Positions 6,418 through 14,865 of a DNA stretch of 16,972 nt are shown here, in pieces. The translations under genes and the position numbers were made by a program. Within the stretch, counting starts at the first letter, position 1. Every line of letters begins with the position of its first letter. The notes under the pieces were generated by a model. That model ran no database searches, was not told the DNA's origin, and saw only the letters and a program-made list of their open reading frames with translations. The DNA is from JAFDVL01 sp043719385 (GTDB lineage Bacteria; Acidobacteriota; Blastocatellia; RBC074), in assembly GCA_043719385.1 (NCBI GenBank), contig JAYSTY010000306.1, forward strand, positions 1 to 16,972, written 5' to 3'.

Positions 6418-6873
6418 CTAATTTTTGTTAAGTGGCGGTGAAGTTGCCAGTGCTGGCGTCCCAAGTTCGACGCGAATAACACCGGTTTCGTCACTGTAAT
6501 AATGGCGCATAATGGAGGCCGTGCCAGGCTCTGGTGTAGCGGTCACATTGTAGGTGATCGGTGAAAGTAAATTGACGTGAAAGCGATAGTAATTTCGATC
6601 CTGGGTAAGCAAACTATCATCTATGAATTTATAGTTTACCAGATCATTTAGTGTTCCATAAGTGACCTGATTGCCGTGACTTGAGAGATACATACTCTCA
6701 GCCTGAACTAATGATCGCGTCATCGCGGCGGCGGAAGCTTCCTGCGAAGCGCGTCTCACAACCATTAAATTGGGGATCGCAATCGTGGCGATGATCCCGA
6801 TAATGGCGACCACAATTAACAATTCTACCAGCGAAAACCCTGTTGCCTGCTTTTTCAGATTATGGTGTCTCAT
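6418..6873 (-). CDS. pilA: Type IV major pilin-like protein with prepilin signal
   Basis: This 151-residue prepilin has a short basic leader MRHHNLKKQATG, cleaved after Gly12 by prepilin peptidase. The mature N-terminus FSLVELLIVVAIIG (first residue Phe, Glu at +5) and the following hydrophobic helix form the conserved pilus core. A helical stretch with SAAAMTRSLVQAESMY follows, then a short globular domain. That domain contains YYSDETGVIRV and ends in SPPL, as in several acidobacterial and deltaproteobacterial pilin-like proteins. No cysteine pair is present, so there is no classical disulfide D-region. GAGG six bases before the ATG is a good ribosome-binding site. A sigma-54-type promoter lies about 60-70 bases upstream, next to the pilR gene. 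Whether this is the major subunit or a pseudopilin cannot be proven; the locus favours the major pilin. Confidence 0.9.
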   Translation of the reverse strand: MRHHNLKKQATGFSLVELLIVVAIIGIIATIAIPNLMVVRRASQEASAAAMTRSLVQAESMYLSSHGNQVTYGTLNDLVNYKFIDDSLLTQDRNYYRFHVNLLSPITYNVTATPEPGTASIMRHYYSDETGVIRVELGTPALATSPPLNKN

Positions 6874-6879
6874 AGTTGA

Positions 6880-6883
6880 CCTC
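6880..6883 (-). promoter_or_regulatory. Strong ribosome-binding site of the pilin gene
   Basis: On the minus strand GAGG stands six bases before the pilin ATG (GAGGTCAACTATG). It is one of the clearest Shine-Dalgarno sites in the cluster. Most genes downstream have only weak ones, which fits strong translation of the structural subunit relative to the genes behind it. Confidence 0.7.
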
Positions 6884-6929
6884 AGCGAAATATTTTAATC
6901 TCGGGCGCTCATCAGTCAGCCAAATAATA

Positions 6930-6945
6930 ATCAATCTCCGTGCCA
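6930..6945 (-). promoter_or_regulatory. Sigma-54 (RpoN) promoter of the pilin gene
   Basis: On the minus strand TGGCACG (6939-6945) is followed after four bases (GAGA) by TTGAT (6930-6934). The known consensus is TGGCACG-N4-TTGC(A/T). The -24 half is perfect, the spacing is exact, and only the C of the -12 GC is replaced by A. Transcription would start near 6919, leaving a leader of about 45 bases with the GAGG site. The gene directly upstream encodes an NtrC-class activator with the sigma-54-contacting GAFTGA loop, so the promoter and its regulator are adjacent, as in known PilS-PilR-pilA control. Confidence 0.82.
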
Positions 6946-6985
6946 AATCCAGTTCAAGTCTAATGATAATTATTTGTTAATTTTA

Positions 6986-8398
6986 TCATCCTCTACTCTG
7001 GGCGGCGACTTCCCGCAAATGTCCGGTCAGATGGCGAATTTCATATTTGTCCAGGCAATGACGCAAACTACGGACAGTCATATTCAACAACATCGCCGCT
7101 TTGGTCTGATTACCATTCGTTCTTCTGAGCGCCTCCAGCAAATAGTTTTTCTCCAGTTCGCTCAAATACTTTTCCAGGTCAACACCCTGCTCAGGAAAAT
7201 ACAATTCGTCATTCGCCTTTTTGGGCGAGTATTTCAAAATTCGTTCCGGTAAGCGCTGCGCGTGGATGTCGTCGCCCAGTTCCAGCGCCACGGCACGTTC
7301 AATGGTATTTTCGAGTTCCCGGACATTGCCTGGCCAGTCGTATTCTTCAAGGTAACGCAGGACTTCTTCATTGCAGCGCTTCACCACCTGATTCGTCAGG
7401 CGGGCGAATTTTTCGAGGAAGTGCTGGGCTAAATCCCGAATATCAGAGCGGCGTTCACGCAGGGCGGGTAACTCCAAAGGAATAACAGAAACGCGGTAAA
7501 ACAAATCCTCGCGGAAATCTCCGGTCTTCACCATTTTTTCGAGATCGCGGTGCGTCGCCGCGACAATGCGCGTATCAATCGCAATTTCTTCCGTCCCGCC
7601 CACCCGCCGAATACGTCGCTCCTGCAAGACACGGAGCAGCTTCACCTGCATCGTCAGGCTCATTTCACCAATCTCATCCAGAAAGATTGTGCCGCCCTCT
7701 GCCGCTTCAAATAATCCTTTGCGATTGGATTGCGCTCCGGTGAAGGCACCTTTGACATAACCAAACAGCTCGGATTCCAGCAGGGTTTCGGTGAAGGCTC
7801 CACAATTGACAGAAACAAACGGACGGTCACGGCGCGGACTCAGACTATGAACGGCGCGTGCCACCAATTCTTTTCCCGTCCCCGATTCGCCCGCGATTAA
7901 AACCGTACTGGCGTTGGAGGCAACCGTTTCCACCATGCGATAAACTGCCTGCATTTGCGGGCTGCGACCGATGATGTCACCGAGGCTCCCGCGTTTGAGC
8001 AACTCCCGTTTGAGCAGAGCATTTTCCTGCCGCAGGTCAAGTTTTTCCAAAGCTTTTCTGACGATGAGCTTGAACTCATCCACATCAAAAGGCTTTTGGA
8101 TAAAATCATCTGCCCCCAGCTTGAATGCTTCACGTGCGCTGTTGATGGTGGCAAAAGCCGTCATCATAATCACCATCATTTCAGGTGCCTGTTCACGTGC
8201 GGCGCGGAGTAATTCGATGCCGCCGAGGTCGGGCATTTTGACATCGGTGATGAGCAAATCGAAGCTGTTATTTTGTAACGCTTCCAATGCCAGCCGCCCA
8301 TCAGAGACCGCTGTGACCTGATGCCCTTCGCGTTTGAAGACGAGTTCGAGCAATTCCCGCATGCTGCGCTCATCATCTGCTACTAAAAGTTTTGCCAT
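6986..8398 (-). CDS. pilR: PilR-like sigma-54-dependent response regulator
   Basis: This 470-residue NtrC-class regulator has three domains. The receiver (about residues 1-120) has DD at 8-9, phospho-acceptor Asp52 (LLITDVKMPD), Thr80 and Lys102. The AAA+ domain (about 142-375) has Walker A GESGTGKE (170-177), the sigma-54-contacting GAFTGA (217-222), Walker B GGTIFLDE (235-242) and the WPGNVRELEN box (355-364). The C-terminal Fis-type helix-turn-helix (about 415-455) includes NGNQTKAAMLLNM. ATG 8398 is chosen because AAAGG lies seven bases upstream and the protein then starts MAKLLVADDE, as receivers normally do. An in-frame ATG at 8455 would add 19 non-homologous residues. It should be phosphorylated by the PilS-like kinase encoded upstream and activate the sigma-54 promoter of the pilin gene. 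Confidence 0.94.
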   Translation of the reverse strand: MAKLLVADDERSMRELLELVFKREGHQVTAVSDGRLALEALQNNSFDLLITDVKMPDLGGIELLRAAREQAPEMMVIMMTAFATINSAREAFKLGADDFIQKPFDVDEFKLIVRKALEKLDLRQENALLKRELLKRGSLGDIIGRSPQMQAVYRMVETVASNASTVLIAGESGTGKELVARAVHSLSPRRDRPFVSVNCGAFTETLLESELFGYVKGAFTGAQSNRKGLFEAAEGGTIFLDEIGEMSLTMQVKLLRVLQERRIRRVGGTEEIAIDTRIVAATHRDLEKMVKTGDFREDLFYRVSVIPLELPALRERRSDIRDLAQHFLEKFARLTNQVVKRCNEEVLRYLEEYDWPGNVRELENTIERAVALELGDDIHAQRLPERILKYSPKKANDELYFPEQGVDLEKYLSELEKNYLLEALRRTNGNQTKAAMLLNMTVRSLRHCLDKYEIRHLTGHLREVAAQSRG

Positions 8399-8405
8399 AC
8401 TTGAA

Positions 8406-8410
8406 CCTTT
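8406..8410 (-). promoter_or_regulatory. Ribosome-binding site deciding the pilR start
   Basis: AAAGG on the minus strand lies seven bases before ATG 8398. The alternative upstream ATG at 8455 has only GGTGA at about nine bases. The protein beginning at 8398 matches the normal receiver-domain N-terminus, so this site supports the shorter form. Confidence 0.55.
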
Positions 8411-8508
8411 ACTACCTGCTTCGGATAACTGTTTTATGAGTTGTGAGGTAATCATCGGTATTTCACCAATGACAGGGGTTAATAATTCCAGGCGTCAGGG
8501 ACAACAGC

Positions 8509-10188
8509 TTAGGCTGCGCCCATTGCGCTCACGGCTTTTTGACTGAGTTGAGTTTCATTGTAAGCAGCAAAACTAACTGTAAAAGTGGTGCCTCGGTTGA
8601 CCTCGCTGCTGACATCTATTTTCCCGCGATGTTCATTAATAATGTGATAAACAATGCTCATGCCAAGTCCTGTCCCACCAGCGGTGAAAGAACTGAATGG
8701 CTCAAATATTCTTTCAATTTGTTCTTCGGTCATCCCGACTCCGGTATCAGTGAACTTTATTTCAAAGTGCGCCAGATCGGAGGTGCGATTGATTGAAATT
8801 TTAAAAGTGCCGCCCTCCGGCATCGCTTTGATGGCATTGCGGGCTAAATTCCACAGCACCTGCCGTAACTGCCCCGGATCAGCAAAAGCCAGCGCCGGTT
8901 CGCCATAAGGTTCAGAAATCAATTGATACTGGCTGCTGTCAATTTCTGTGCTGTAACGCAACAGGGTCAGCGTTTCTTCCAACAGATCATTCAGATTCAC
9001 ACTTTCCATTTCCGGCTGACGCGGACGGGCGTACATCAGAAAATCACTGATGATGCGATCAATCCGATCCGATTCCCGTAAGACAATATTCATCAACTGC
9101 ACGTCTTCATCGGACAATTTGGCATCGCTCCCCAGCACCTGCACCGCACCCCGCATGGAAGCCAGCGGGTTCCGAATTTCATGGGCAATCGCCGCCGCGA
9201 CCCGTCCCAGTGCCGCCAGCCGATCCTGTCGCCGCACATCTTTTTCCAGGCGCATCACATCTGTCAGGTCCTGGAACGGCAGCACAAATCCGGTAATTTC
9301 GCCGGAGATTCTGGTCAGCGGCGAGACGCTGAATCCCAATTGAATTTGCCGCCCAACCGCTGTCTTACATTCCAGGTTCAGCCGCGACAACCCCTGCCCT
9401 CCCATCAGGATACTTTTGCCGGCATCCAGGTCTTCAGAGATTGTCGGGAACAAAGCGTTGAGATGCTTGCTTACCACTTCGGCTGCGCTGAAGCCGGTAA
9501 TTTCTTCCGCCGCACGATTGAACGACATAATCTGGTGCTGTAAATCAATCGTGACCAGGCCACTGCTGATACTGTCAATGACTAATTCATTCAACGCCCG
9601 AATGTCGTTTAATTTGCGATTTGCCAAAGCCAGATTGGCATCGGTGCGCGTCAGGTGTTCATTGAGCTGGCTGCTCAAAAAAGAAATTAAGAGGATTTCA
9701 ACCAGATGTGTCAGGACCGTTGACTGATGTCCCCAATTAACCATGTCATTGTGTCTGTAAACGACAAATAAGTAACAACCAATGACCAGGCTCGTAAGGG
9801 TATAAGTCCCACGCCGCGAGGTCACACAACTAATGACAAAAATGACGATAGGATACAGCGCCAGAAACGGCGATTGCACCGTTCCGGTTCCCTGCACCAG
9901 CCAGGTCACCAGCAAAATATCAAAGACCATTTGCAGGTAAGCCTGAAGTTTGTAATTCCCGGCCACCCGTAAGAGCACGCCATAAATCAGGCTCAGTCCA
10001 AAGGTGGAGGCCGCCACCCAAATTACACTATCAAAGATCATCACGACCTTCATCAAACGATGAATAGCGAAAGCGACCACCAAAAGCATGAGCACGGCGA
10101 TGATCCGCCCGATCAAAAGCCAGGTAAGATTTTTTTTCAGTTGCTCCTCAGAGCCATTTTTCATGCGACCAAGGGGGGTTGTATCCAT
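8509..10188 (-). CDS. pilS: PilS-like membrane sensor histidine kinase
   Basis: This 559-residue sensor kinase has an N-terminal membrane region of about six hydrophobic segments (residues 22-175, e.g. VLMLLVVAFA, FLALYPIVIFVI). A PAS domain follows (about 195-310, IDSISSGLVTIDLQHQIMSFN split over 205-224). The HisKA helix carries His336 in AIAHEIRNPL. The ATPase domain has N-box NLARNAIKA (447-455), G1 DTGVGM (481-486), F-box FEPF (495-498) and G2 GGTGLGM (504-510). All catalytic motifs are intact. The six-segment membrane input plus PAS is the layout of PilS, which in Pseudomonas senses pilin in the inner membrane. It begins 36 bases after pilC and precedes pilR by 110 bases. An internal ATG at 10164 is possible, but neither start has a strong ribosome-binding site. 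Confidence 0.93.
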   Translation of the reverse strand: MDTTPLGRMKNGSEEQLKKNLTWLLIGRIIAVLMLLVVAFAIHRLMKVVMIFDSVIWVAASTFGLSLIYGVLLRVAGNYKLQAYLQMVFDILLVTWLVQGTGTVQSPFLALYPIVIFVISCVTSRRGTYTLTSLVIGCYLFVVYRHNDMVNWGHQSTVLTHLVEILLISFLSSQLNEHLTRTDANLALANRKLNDIRALNELVIDSISSGLVTIDLQHQIMSFNRAAEEITGFSAAEVVSKHLNALFPTISEDLDAGKSILMGGQGLSRLNLECKTAVGRQIQLGFSVSPLTRISGEITGFVLPFQDLTDVMRLEKDVRRQDRLAALGRVAAAIAHEIRNPLASMRGAVQVLGSDAKLSDEDVQLMNIVLRESDRIDRIISDFLMYARPRQPEMESVNLNDLLEETLTLLRYSTEIDSSQYQLISEPYGEPALAFADPGQLRQVLWNLARNAIKAMPEGGTFKISINRTSDLAHFEIKFTDTGVGMTEEQIERIFEPFSSFTAGGTGLGMSIVYHIINEHRGKIDVSSEVNRGTTFTVSFAAYNETQLSQKAVSAMGAA

Positions 10189-10224
10189 GATAGTTCAGAA
10201 GAACAATTCAGCACATTTTTGCGG

Positions 10225-11451
10225 TTACCCTTTATTGGACAATTTCCCGATCAGCGAGAACAACGGCATGTACATCGCAATCACGATGCCACCAATACTG
10301 ATCCCCAGAAAACCAATCATTAACGGCTCAATCAAAGTTAAGAGACCAGCCACGGCCACATCCACTTCCTGTTCATAGAAATCAGCAATTTTGCCGAGCA
10401 TGTTATCCAGCGCCCCGGTTTGTTCGCCAATGCCGATCATCTGACTAACCATATTAGGAAAAACTTTGGTGGCGTTCAGCGGCTCAACCAGGGTTTGTCC
10501 GCGCTCAACTCCGGCACGAATTTTCATGATCGCTTCCTGGATAATCACATTCCCGGAAGTCCGCGCCGTAATATCAAGTGCCTCAAGAATCGCCACACCT
10601 GAAGCAATCAGAGTGGCGAGCGTCCGCGCAAACCGTGCCACCGCTACTTTTTGCACGACCGCGCCAAAAATAGGTGAGTTAAGCATGAGATAATCAATTT
10701 GGCGATTACCTTTGGGCGTTGCGTAATACCACTTGAAGCCCCACCACGTGCCAAAAATAATTGTCAGCGCAACCCACCAGTAAGACACCAGAAAACTACT
10801 CATATTGACGACGAATTGCGTCGGCAGCGGTAAGCCGTCCTCCGTACCCAGTAGCTCCTTAAAGATTTTCGCAAACGATGGAATAACAAAAATTAAAATC
10901 ACCGAGATCACGATGACCGCCATGACGATTACAATCACGGGATAGGTCATCGCACTTTTAATATCAGTTTTAAGTTTGACGGCCTTTTCGATATAAATCG
11001 AAAGCCGTTGCAGGATGCCATCCAGAATACCGCCCGCCTCGCCTGCCGCTACCATGTTGGTGTAAAGCCGATCAAAGACTTTGGGATGTTTTTCCATCGC
11101 GCCAGCCAGGGTGTTGCCCGCTTCGACATCGGCCTGCACACTTTTGATTGACTGGGCAAAAAATTTATTTGGTTGCTGACCGCCCAGAATGTCCAGGCAT
11201 TGCACCAGCGGTAAGCCGGCATCAATCATGACCGAAAATTGACGGGTAAAAATGGCTAAGTCTTTAGCGTTGACCGTTTGGCTTTTGCCAAACTTTGGCA
11301 GGGCAAATTCTTTCCCTTTCTCGCGCACGCTGGTCAGAATAATTTGCTCGCGTTTGAGAATTTTATCCAGCGCCTCGCGGGTTTCTGCGGCGCGTTCTCC
11401 CGTCACAATTTCATTCGCTCGATTGCGGCCCTTAAAAACGTAGGTTGGCAT
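10225..11451 (-). CDS. pilC: PilC, type IV pilus inner-membrane platform protein
   Basis: This 408-residue protein has the usual length of PilC/GspF. It starts MPTYVFKGRN, a typical N-terminus, followed by a cytoplasmic region. Two repeated T2SSF domains lie at about residues 68-191 and 271-395. The paired motifs are QFSVMIDAGLPLVQCLDIL (71-89) with GEAGGILDGIL (137-147), and ARTLATLIASGVAILEALDI (275-294) with GEQTGALDNML (342-352). Membrane segments lie at about 170-191, 219-240 and 367-398. PilC couples the PilB and PilT motors to pilus assembly at the inner membrane. AGAGG lies upstream of the start. The 139-base gap to pilT holds no convincing promoter or gene. Confidence 0.96.
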   Translation of the reverse strand: MPTYVFKGRNRANEIVTGERAAETREALDKILKREQIILTSVREKGKEFALPKFGKSQTVNAKDLAIFTRQFSVMIDAGLPLVQCLDILGGQQPNKFFAQSIKSVQADVEAGNTLAGAMEKHPKVFDRLYTNMVAAGEAGGILDGILQRLSIYIEKAVKLKTDIKSAMTYPVIVIVMAVIVISVILIFVIPSFAKIFKELLGTEDGLPLPTQFVVNMSSFLVSYWWVALTIIFGTWWGFKWYYATPKGNRQIDYLMLNSPIFGAVVQKVAVARFARTLATLIASGVAILEALDITARTSGNVIIQEAIMKIRAGVERGQTLVEPLNATKVFPNMVSQMIGIGEQTGALDNMLGKIADFYEQEVDVAVAGLLTLIEPLMIGFLGISIGGIVIAMYMPLFSLIGKLSNKG

Positions 11452-11590
11452 TTTGTTCCTCTCTAAAATTTATTCCAGAATTTATTAAGCGACGAAGCAC
11501 GCTGCACCTGCTCCATCTTTTCCGGCTTTAATGTCTGCGCTTTTCAACCGGGGCCAGCAGTCAAATCGCACAGACAGTTGGCCTGGCAAT

Positions 11591-12898
11591 TTAACGTCGC
11601 CCGGGTGGTGTTCCAAATGGATTTGCCCCCGGCGTGGCAGGTGGTGCAGTAAACGGATTGGCGCCCGGCGTGGCCAGCGGTGCAGCGGGTTGCGCCGGAA
11701 ATGGATTCACTGTTCCCGGCAGTGCTGGTGAACCCAGTCCACGCCACTCGGACGTAATCTTGTTCGCCGGAGTGTGCGTATTCGCCGTCGCCCGTTCACC
11801 GGAAAAATTAATTACGCCCGAACCGCGATTGATCAGGTCTTCCAATTCTTCCGGGTTCGCCGAACGCTGGAGCGCAGACTCAATCGTGATTTGTTTCTGA
11901 AAGTAGAGCGACGCCAGGGATTGATTAAGCGTTTGCATCCCATATCGTTCCTGCCCGGTCTGCATCATTGAATAGATTTGATGGATTTTATCTTCCCGAA
12001 TCAGGTTTCTGATCGCCGGATTCGGGATCAGGATTTCGAGCGCCATGGCACGACCTGTACTGAATGCTTTAGGAATCAGATGCTGACACAAGACACCCTC
12101 TAAAACCATGCTCAATTGCGCTCGAATTTGCGATTGCTGATAAGCCGGAAAAACGTCAATCACGCGGTTGATGGTCGCCGCCGCCGAATTCGTGTGCAGC
12201 GTGCCAAAGGTCATATGTCCGGTTTCAGCAATGCGCAACGCTGCCTCAATGGTTTCCAAATCGCGCATTTCGCCGATCAGCACCACATCAGGGTCCTGGC
12301 GCAAAGCAGATTTCAGCGCCGCGCCAAAACTATGCGTGTCAGCTTTAATTTCGCGCTGATTGACCAGACAATTTTTGTGTTGATGCAAAAACTCAATCGG
12401 GTCCTCAATCGTCAAAATATGATCGCTCCGATCACGATTAATCTTGTCAAGCATCGCCGCCAAAGTGGTGGATTTACCCGAACCGGTCGGCCCCGTCACT
12501 AGAATCAAGCCGCGCGGTTTATCGCACAAAGTCTGGACCGTGGGCGGCAGGTTAAGCTGTTCAAAGGTTCTGATTTCGTAAGGGATGGCGCGAAAGACTG
12601 CGCCGACTGCGCCTTTTTGATTGAAGAGGTTGGCGCGAAAACGCGAGAGGCCTTTGACCCCGAAGGAAAAATCCAACTCCATGTCTTCTTCAAACCGATG
12701 TTTTTGCGCATCAGTCAATACTGAATACGCCAGTGATTTAGTATCCGCTGCATTCATCGGACTAAACTCCGGTAAGGGATGCATGTGACCATCAACGCGA
12801 ATCTGGGGCGGTGAATTCAACGTGATGTGCAAATCTGAACCGCGCATCTCGGTCATTTTTTTCAGCAATTCAGTCAGGGTAAGATTTTCATTTGCCAT
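11591..12898 (-). CDS. pilT: PilT retraction ATPase with Pro/Ala-rich C-terminal tail
   Basis: This 435-residue hexameric ATPase depolymerises the pilus. The N-terminal LLKKMTEMRGSDLHIT and residues to about 345 are a standard PilT. Walker A is GPTGSGKST (136-144), the Asp-box region is LTIEDPIEF (162-170), Walker B is DVVLIGEMRD (204-213) and the His box is GHMTFGTLHT (227-236). The PilT-specific AIRNLIRE (295-302) and GMQTLNQSLASL (320-331) are intact. Family members usually end near residue 345-375. Here about 70 residues follow, low-complexity and rich in Pro, Ala and Gly, with ATPGANPF twice (409-416, 421-428) and a weaker PGTVNPF (394-400). The last gap to pilC is 139 bases. The ribosome-binding site is weak. 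Confidence 0.95.
   Translation of the reverse strand: MANENLTLTELLKKMTEMRGSDLHITLNSPPQIRVDGHMHPLPEFSPMNAADTKSLAYSVLTDAQKHRFEEDMELDFSFGVKGLSRFRANLFNQKGAVGAVFRAIPYEIRTFEQLNLPPTVQTLCDKPRGLILVTGPTGSGKSTTLAAMLDKINRDRSDHILTIEDPIEFLHQHKNCLVNQREIKADTHSFGAALKSALRQDPDVVLIGEMRDLETIEAALRIAETGHMTFGTLHTNSAAATINRVIDVFPAYQQSQIRAQLSMVLEGVLCQHLIPKAFSTGRAMALEILIPNPAIRNLIREDKIHQIYSMMQTGQERYGMQTLNQSLASLYFQKQITIESALQRSANPEELEDLINRGSGVINFSGERATANTHTPANKITSEWRGLGSPALPGTVNPFPAQPAAPLATPGANPFTAPPATPGANPFGTPPGRR
11594..11725 (-). repeat. Short tandem repeat encoding the PilT tail
   Basis: Within the 3' end of pilT, DNA coding for residues 392-435 repeats with a period of 36 bases (12 residues). ATPGANPF occurs at 409-416 and 421-428, with a diverged PGTVNPF copy at 394-400. 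The frame stays open to the stop, so this is expansion within the coding region, not a decayed fragment. Confidence 0.7.
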
Positions 12899-12980
12899 AG
12901 CTATTTTCTTTTCCAGGTTGCAGGTAAATTCCTCTCCGGGTTCCAGGGAAAGGCGCTAATAATTGTTTGCCGCAGATTAA

Positions 12981-14852
12981 TTATCTGATCGTCTCACGCA
13001 CGACTTCTTCAATGGTCGTGATCCCTTGGCGAACTTTTTCCAGGCCACTGCCACGCAGGGTGATCATGCCATCTTCAATCGCCTGTTTTCTAAGTTCGAG
13101 GTTTGAGGCACCGACCAGAATCAATTCACGTAAGGTATCGTTCATTTCCATCACTTCGTATAAACCGACGCGCCCTTTATATCCGGTGTTGTTGCACTTA
13201 TCGCAACCTTTGCCCTTGAATAATTTCATGGTGCTGGCTTCTTCTTCAGTGAAGCCAATTTCGACCAGCGCCGGCGGCGGCACCGATAAGTCAGCTTTAC
13301 AGTTTGAGCAAATGCGACGGATCAGGCGCTGGGCCTGAATCAAATTGACGGAGGTCGCAACGAGAAACGGCTCAATTCCCATATTCATCAAACGCGAGAC
13401 CGTTGAGGGCGCGTCATTGGTGTGCAGCGTCGAGAGCACCATGTGACCAGTGAGCGCGGCCTTGACAGCAATTTCTGCCGTTTCAAAATCGCGGATTTCA
13501 CCCACGAGGATGATGTTTGGATCCTGCCGTAAAAATGAGCGGAGAGCAGCCGCAAACGACAAGCCAATCTGATCTTTAATCTGCACCTGATTGATGCCCA
13601 TCAGATTGAATTCCACCGGGTCTTCGGCGGTCATAATATTTGTTTCCGCTGTGTTCAGTGATTGCAGGGCGGAGTAAAGCGTGTTGGTTTTTCCTGATCC
13701 CGTCGGGCCTGTCACCAGACACATGCCGTAAGGTTTTTCGATATTGCGCTTGAACCGCTCCAAACTTGACACCTCAAACCCGAGCTTCGTCATATCAAGC
13801 ATCAGCTTCTCTTTATCAAGTAAACGAAGCACAACTTTTTCGCCAAATAAGGTCGGCAGGGAAGAAACACGGAAATCAAGTTCGCGCGATCTTCCTTCAA
13901 ACCTGAGCTTAATTTTAATACGCCCATCCTGCGGTAAGCGTTTTTCGGAAATGTCCAGTTTGGACATGATCTTGAGGCGGGAAATCAGCGCGTCACGCAA
14001 TTTCAAAGGTGGCGCCATGATGTTGTACAAAATACCGTCAATGCGGAACCGGACACGAAATTCGCGCTCATACGGTTCAATGTGAATATCAGAAGCTCCC
14101 CGGCGCAGCGATTCCACCAGAATCACGTTCACCAGGCGGACAACGGGCGCTTCCTGGCTTGAGCCTTCCAGGGAGCGAATATCAATTTCCGATTGCTCCT
14201 CCATCACCTCCAGCGCTTCTTCGGCATCACCGAACTCCGATTCAAACTCGGAAACCAGGTTGGCAGCGGACGCCAAATCATTAGAGGAAAGCCCCTGATC
14301 CAGCTTCGTTTCATCTTTTGGCTTTTTCTTTTTTAACGGACGATTGAGCGTCGCTTCGGACTGCTGATTCTGCGAATTCATCGCCGACATTTTCATCTCA
14401 TTGCCGGTTAGCAAATCCAGTCCGCGCGCTCCGCCGTAACCACGTTCAATTGCCTGCCGGACACCAACTTCTGAAGCTACCACTGGTTCGATGCTGAATC
14501 CCGTAACGAACTTAATGTCATCCATCGCATAAACATTGGCCGGATCAGCCATCGCCAATGTCAGAGTCGAACCTCGTCGTGACACCGGGATGACGCAATA
14601 TTTTTGCGCTACTTCACGGGGCACCAAACGTGTCACACTTTCTTCAATTTCGACCGTCGAAAAATCAATCGCCGGGACTCCGTATTGCTTACTCAAAGCA
14701 CCTGTAATTTGATTTTCTGACACCACACCCATACTAATCAGACTGGCGCTGAGTCCAAGATTATTGCGCCGTTGATACTCGACGGCTTCCTTGAGCTGAT
14801 CGGGCGTAAGCAGACTTTGACGAATGAGAATTTCACCTAATTTTCCGGACAT
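12981..14852 (-). CDS. pilB: PilB, type IV pilus extension ATPase
   Basis: From ATG 14852 this is a 623-residue GspE/PilB ATPase that drives pilin polymerisation. The N-terminal T2SSE_N domain (about 1-145) starts MSGKLGEILIRQSLLTPDQL. A charged linker (about 155-235) has KKKKPK followed by an acidic run. The ATPase follows, with Walker A GPTGSGKTN (382-390), Asp box AEDPVEF, Walker B IILVGEIRD (447-455) and His box GHMVLSTLHT. A four-cysteine zinc site, CSNC (515, 518) and CDKC (550, 553), is intact, as in the PilB/GspE family. The upstream ATG at 14876 would add eight residues but lacks a ribosome-binding site, while GGAG precedes 14852. It is the first gene of the pil cluster, 82 bases before pilT. 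Confidence 0.96.
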   Translation of the reverse strand: MSGKLGEILIRQSLLTPDQLKEAVEYQRRNNLGLSASLISMGVVSENQITGALSKQYGVPAIDFSTVEIEESVTRLVPREVAQKYCVIPVSRRGSTLTLAMADPANVYAMDDIKFVTGFSIEPVVASEVGVRQAIERGYGGARGLDLLTGNEMKMSAMNSQNQQSEATLNRPLKKKKPKDETKLDQGLSSNDLASAANLVSEFESEFGDAEEALEVMEEQSEIDIRSLEGSSQEAPVVRLVNVILVESLRRGASDIHIEPYEREFRVRFRIDGILYNIMAPPLKLRDALISRLKIMSKLDISEKRLPQDGRIKIKLRFEGRSRELDFRVSSLPTLFGEKVVLRLLDKEKLMLDMTKLGFEVSSLERFKRNIEKPYGMCLVTGPTGSGKTNTLYSALQSLNTAETNIMTAEDPVEFNLMGINQVQIKDQIGLSFAAALRSFLRQDPNIILVGEIRDFETAEIAVKAALTGHMVLSTLHTNDAPSTVSRLMNMGIEPFLVATSVNLIQAQRLIRRICSNCKADLSVPPPALVEIGFTEEEASTMKLFKGKGCDKCNNTGYKGRVGLYEVMEMNDTLRELILVGASNLELRKQAIEDGMITLRGSGLEKVRQGITTIEEVVRETIR

Positions 14853-14861
14853 TATTTTTGA

Positions 14862-14865
14862 CTCC
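14862..14865 (-). promoter_or_regulatory. Ribosome-binding site deciding the pilB start
   Basis: GGAG on the minus strand lies nine bases before ATG 14852. The alternative ATG at 14876 is preceded by a pyrimidine-rich stretch with no Shine-Dalgarno sequence, so the shorter PilB is favoured. Confidence 0.6.

Noticed and set aside
6963..6989. ATGATAA...TTATCAT inverted repeat at the pilR stop as terminator or activator site
   Set aside because: It is a weak AT-rich stem with a 13-base loop and no T-run. It lies very close to the sigma-54 promoter for an enhancer, and such repeats are expected by chance in AT-rich spacers.
8399..8455. Longer PilR start at 8455 (19 more residues)
   Set aside because: The added residues do not resemble a receiver N-terminus, and AAAGG precedes the ATG at 8398, so the shorter form is favoured.
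10741..10765. A second GGCACG sequence inside pilC as a sigma-54 promoter
   Set aside because: The -12 TTGC element is absent at the required spacing, and it lies within a coding region.
11452..11590. Hidden gene or promoter in the 139-base pilT-pilC gap
   Set aside because: Only the pilC ribosome-binding site is clear. Open frames here are antisense or out-of-frame continuations of pilT with unnatural Cys/Trp-rich composition.
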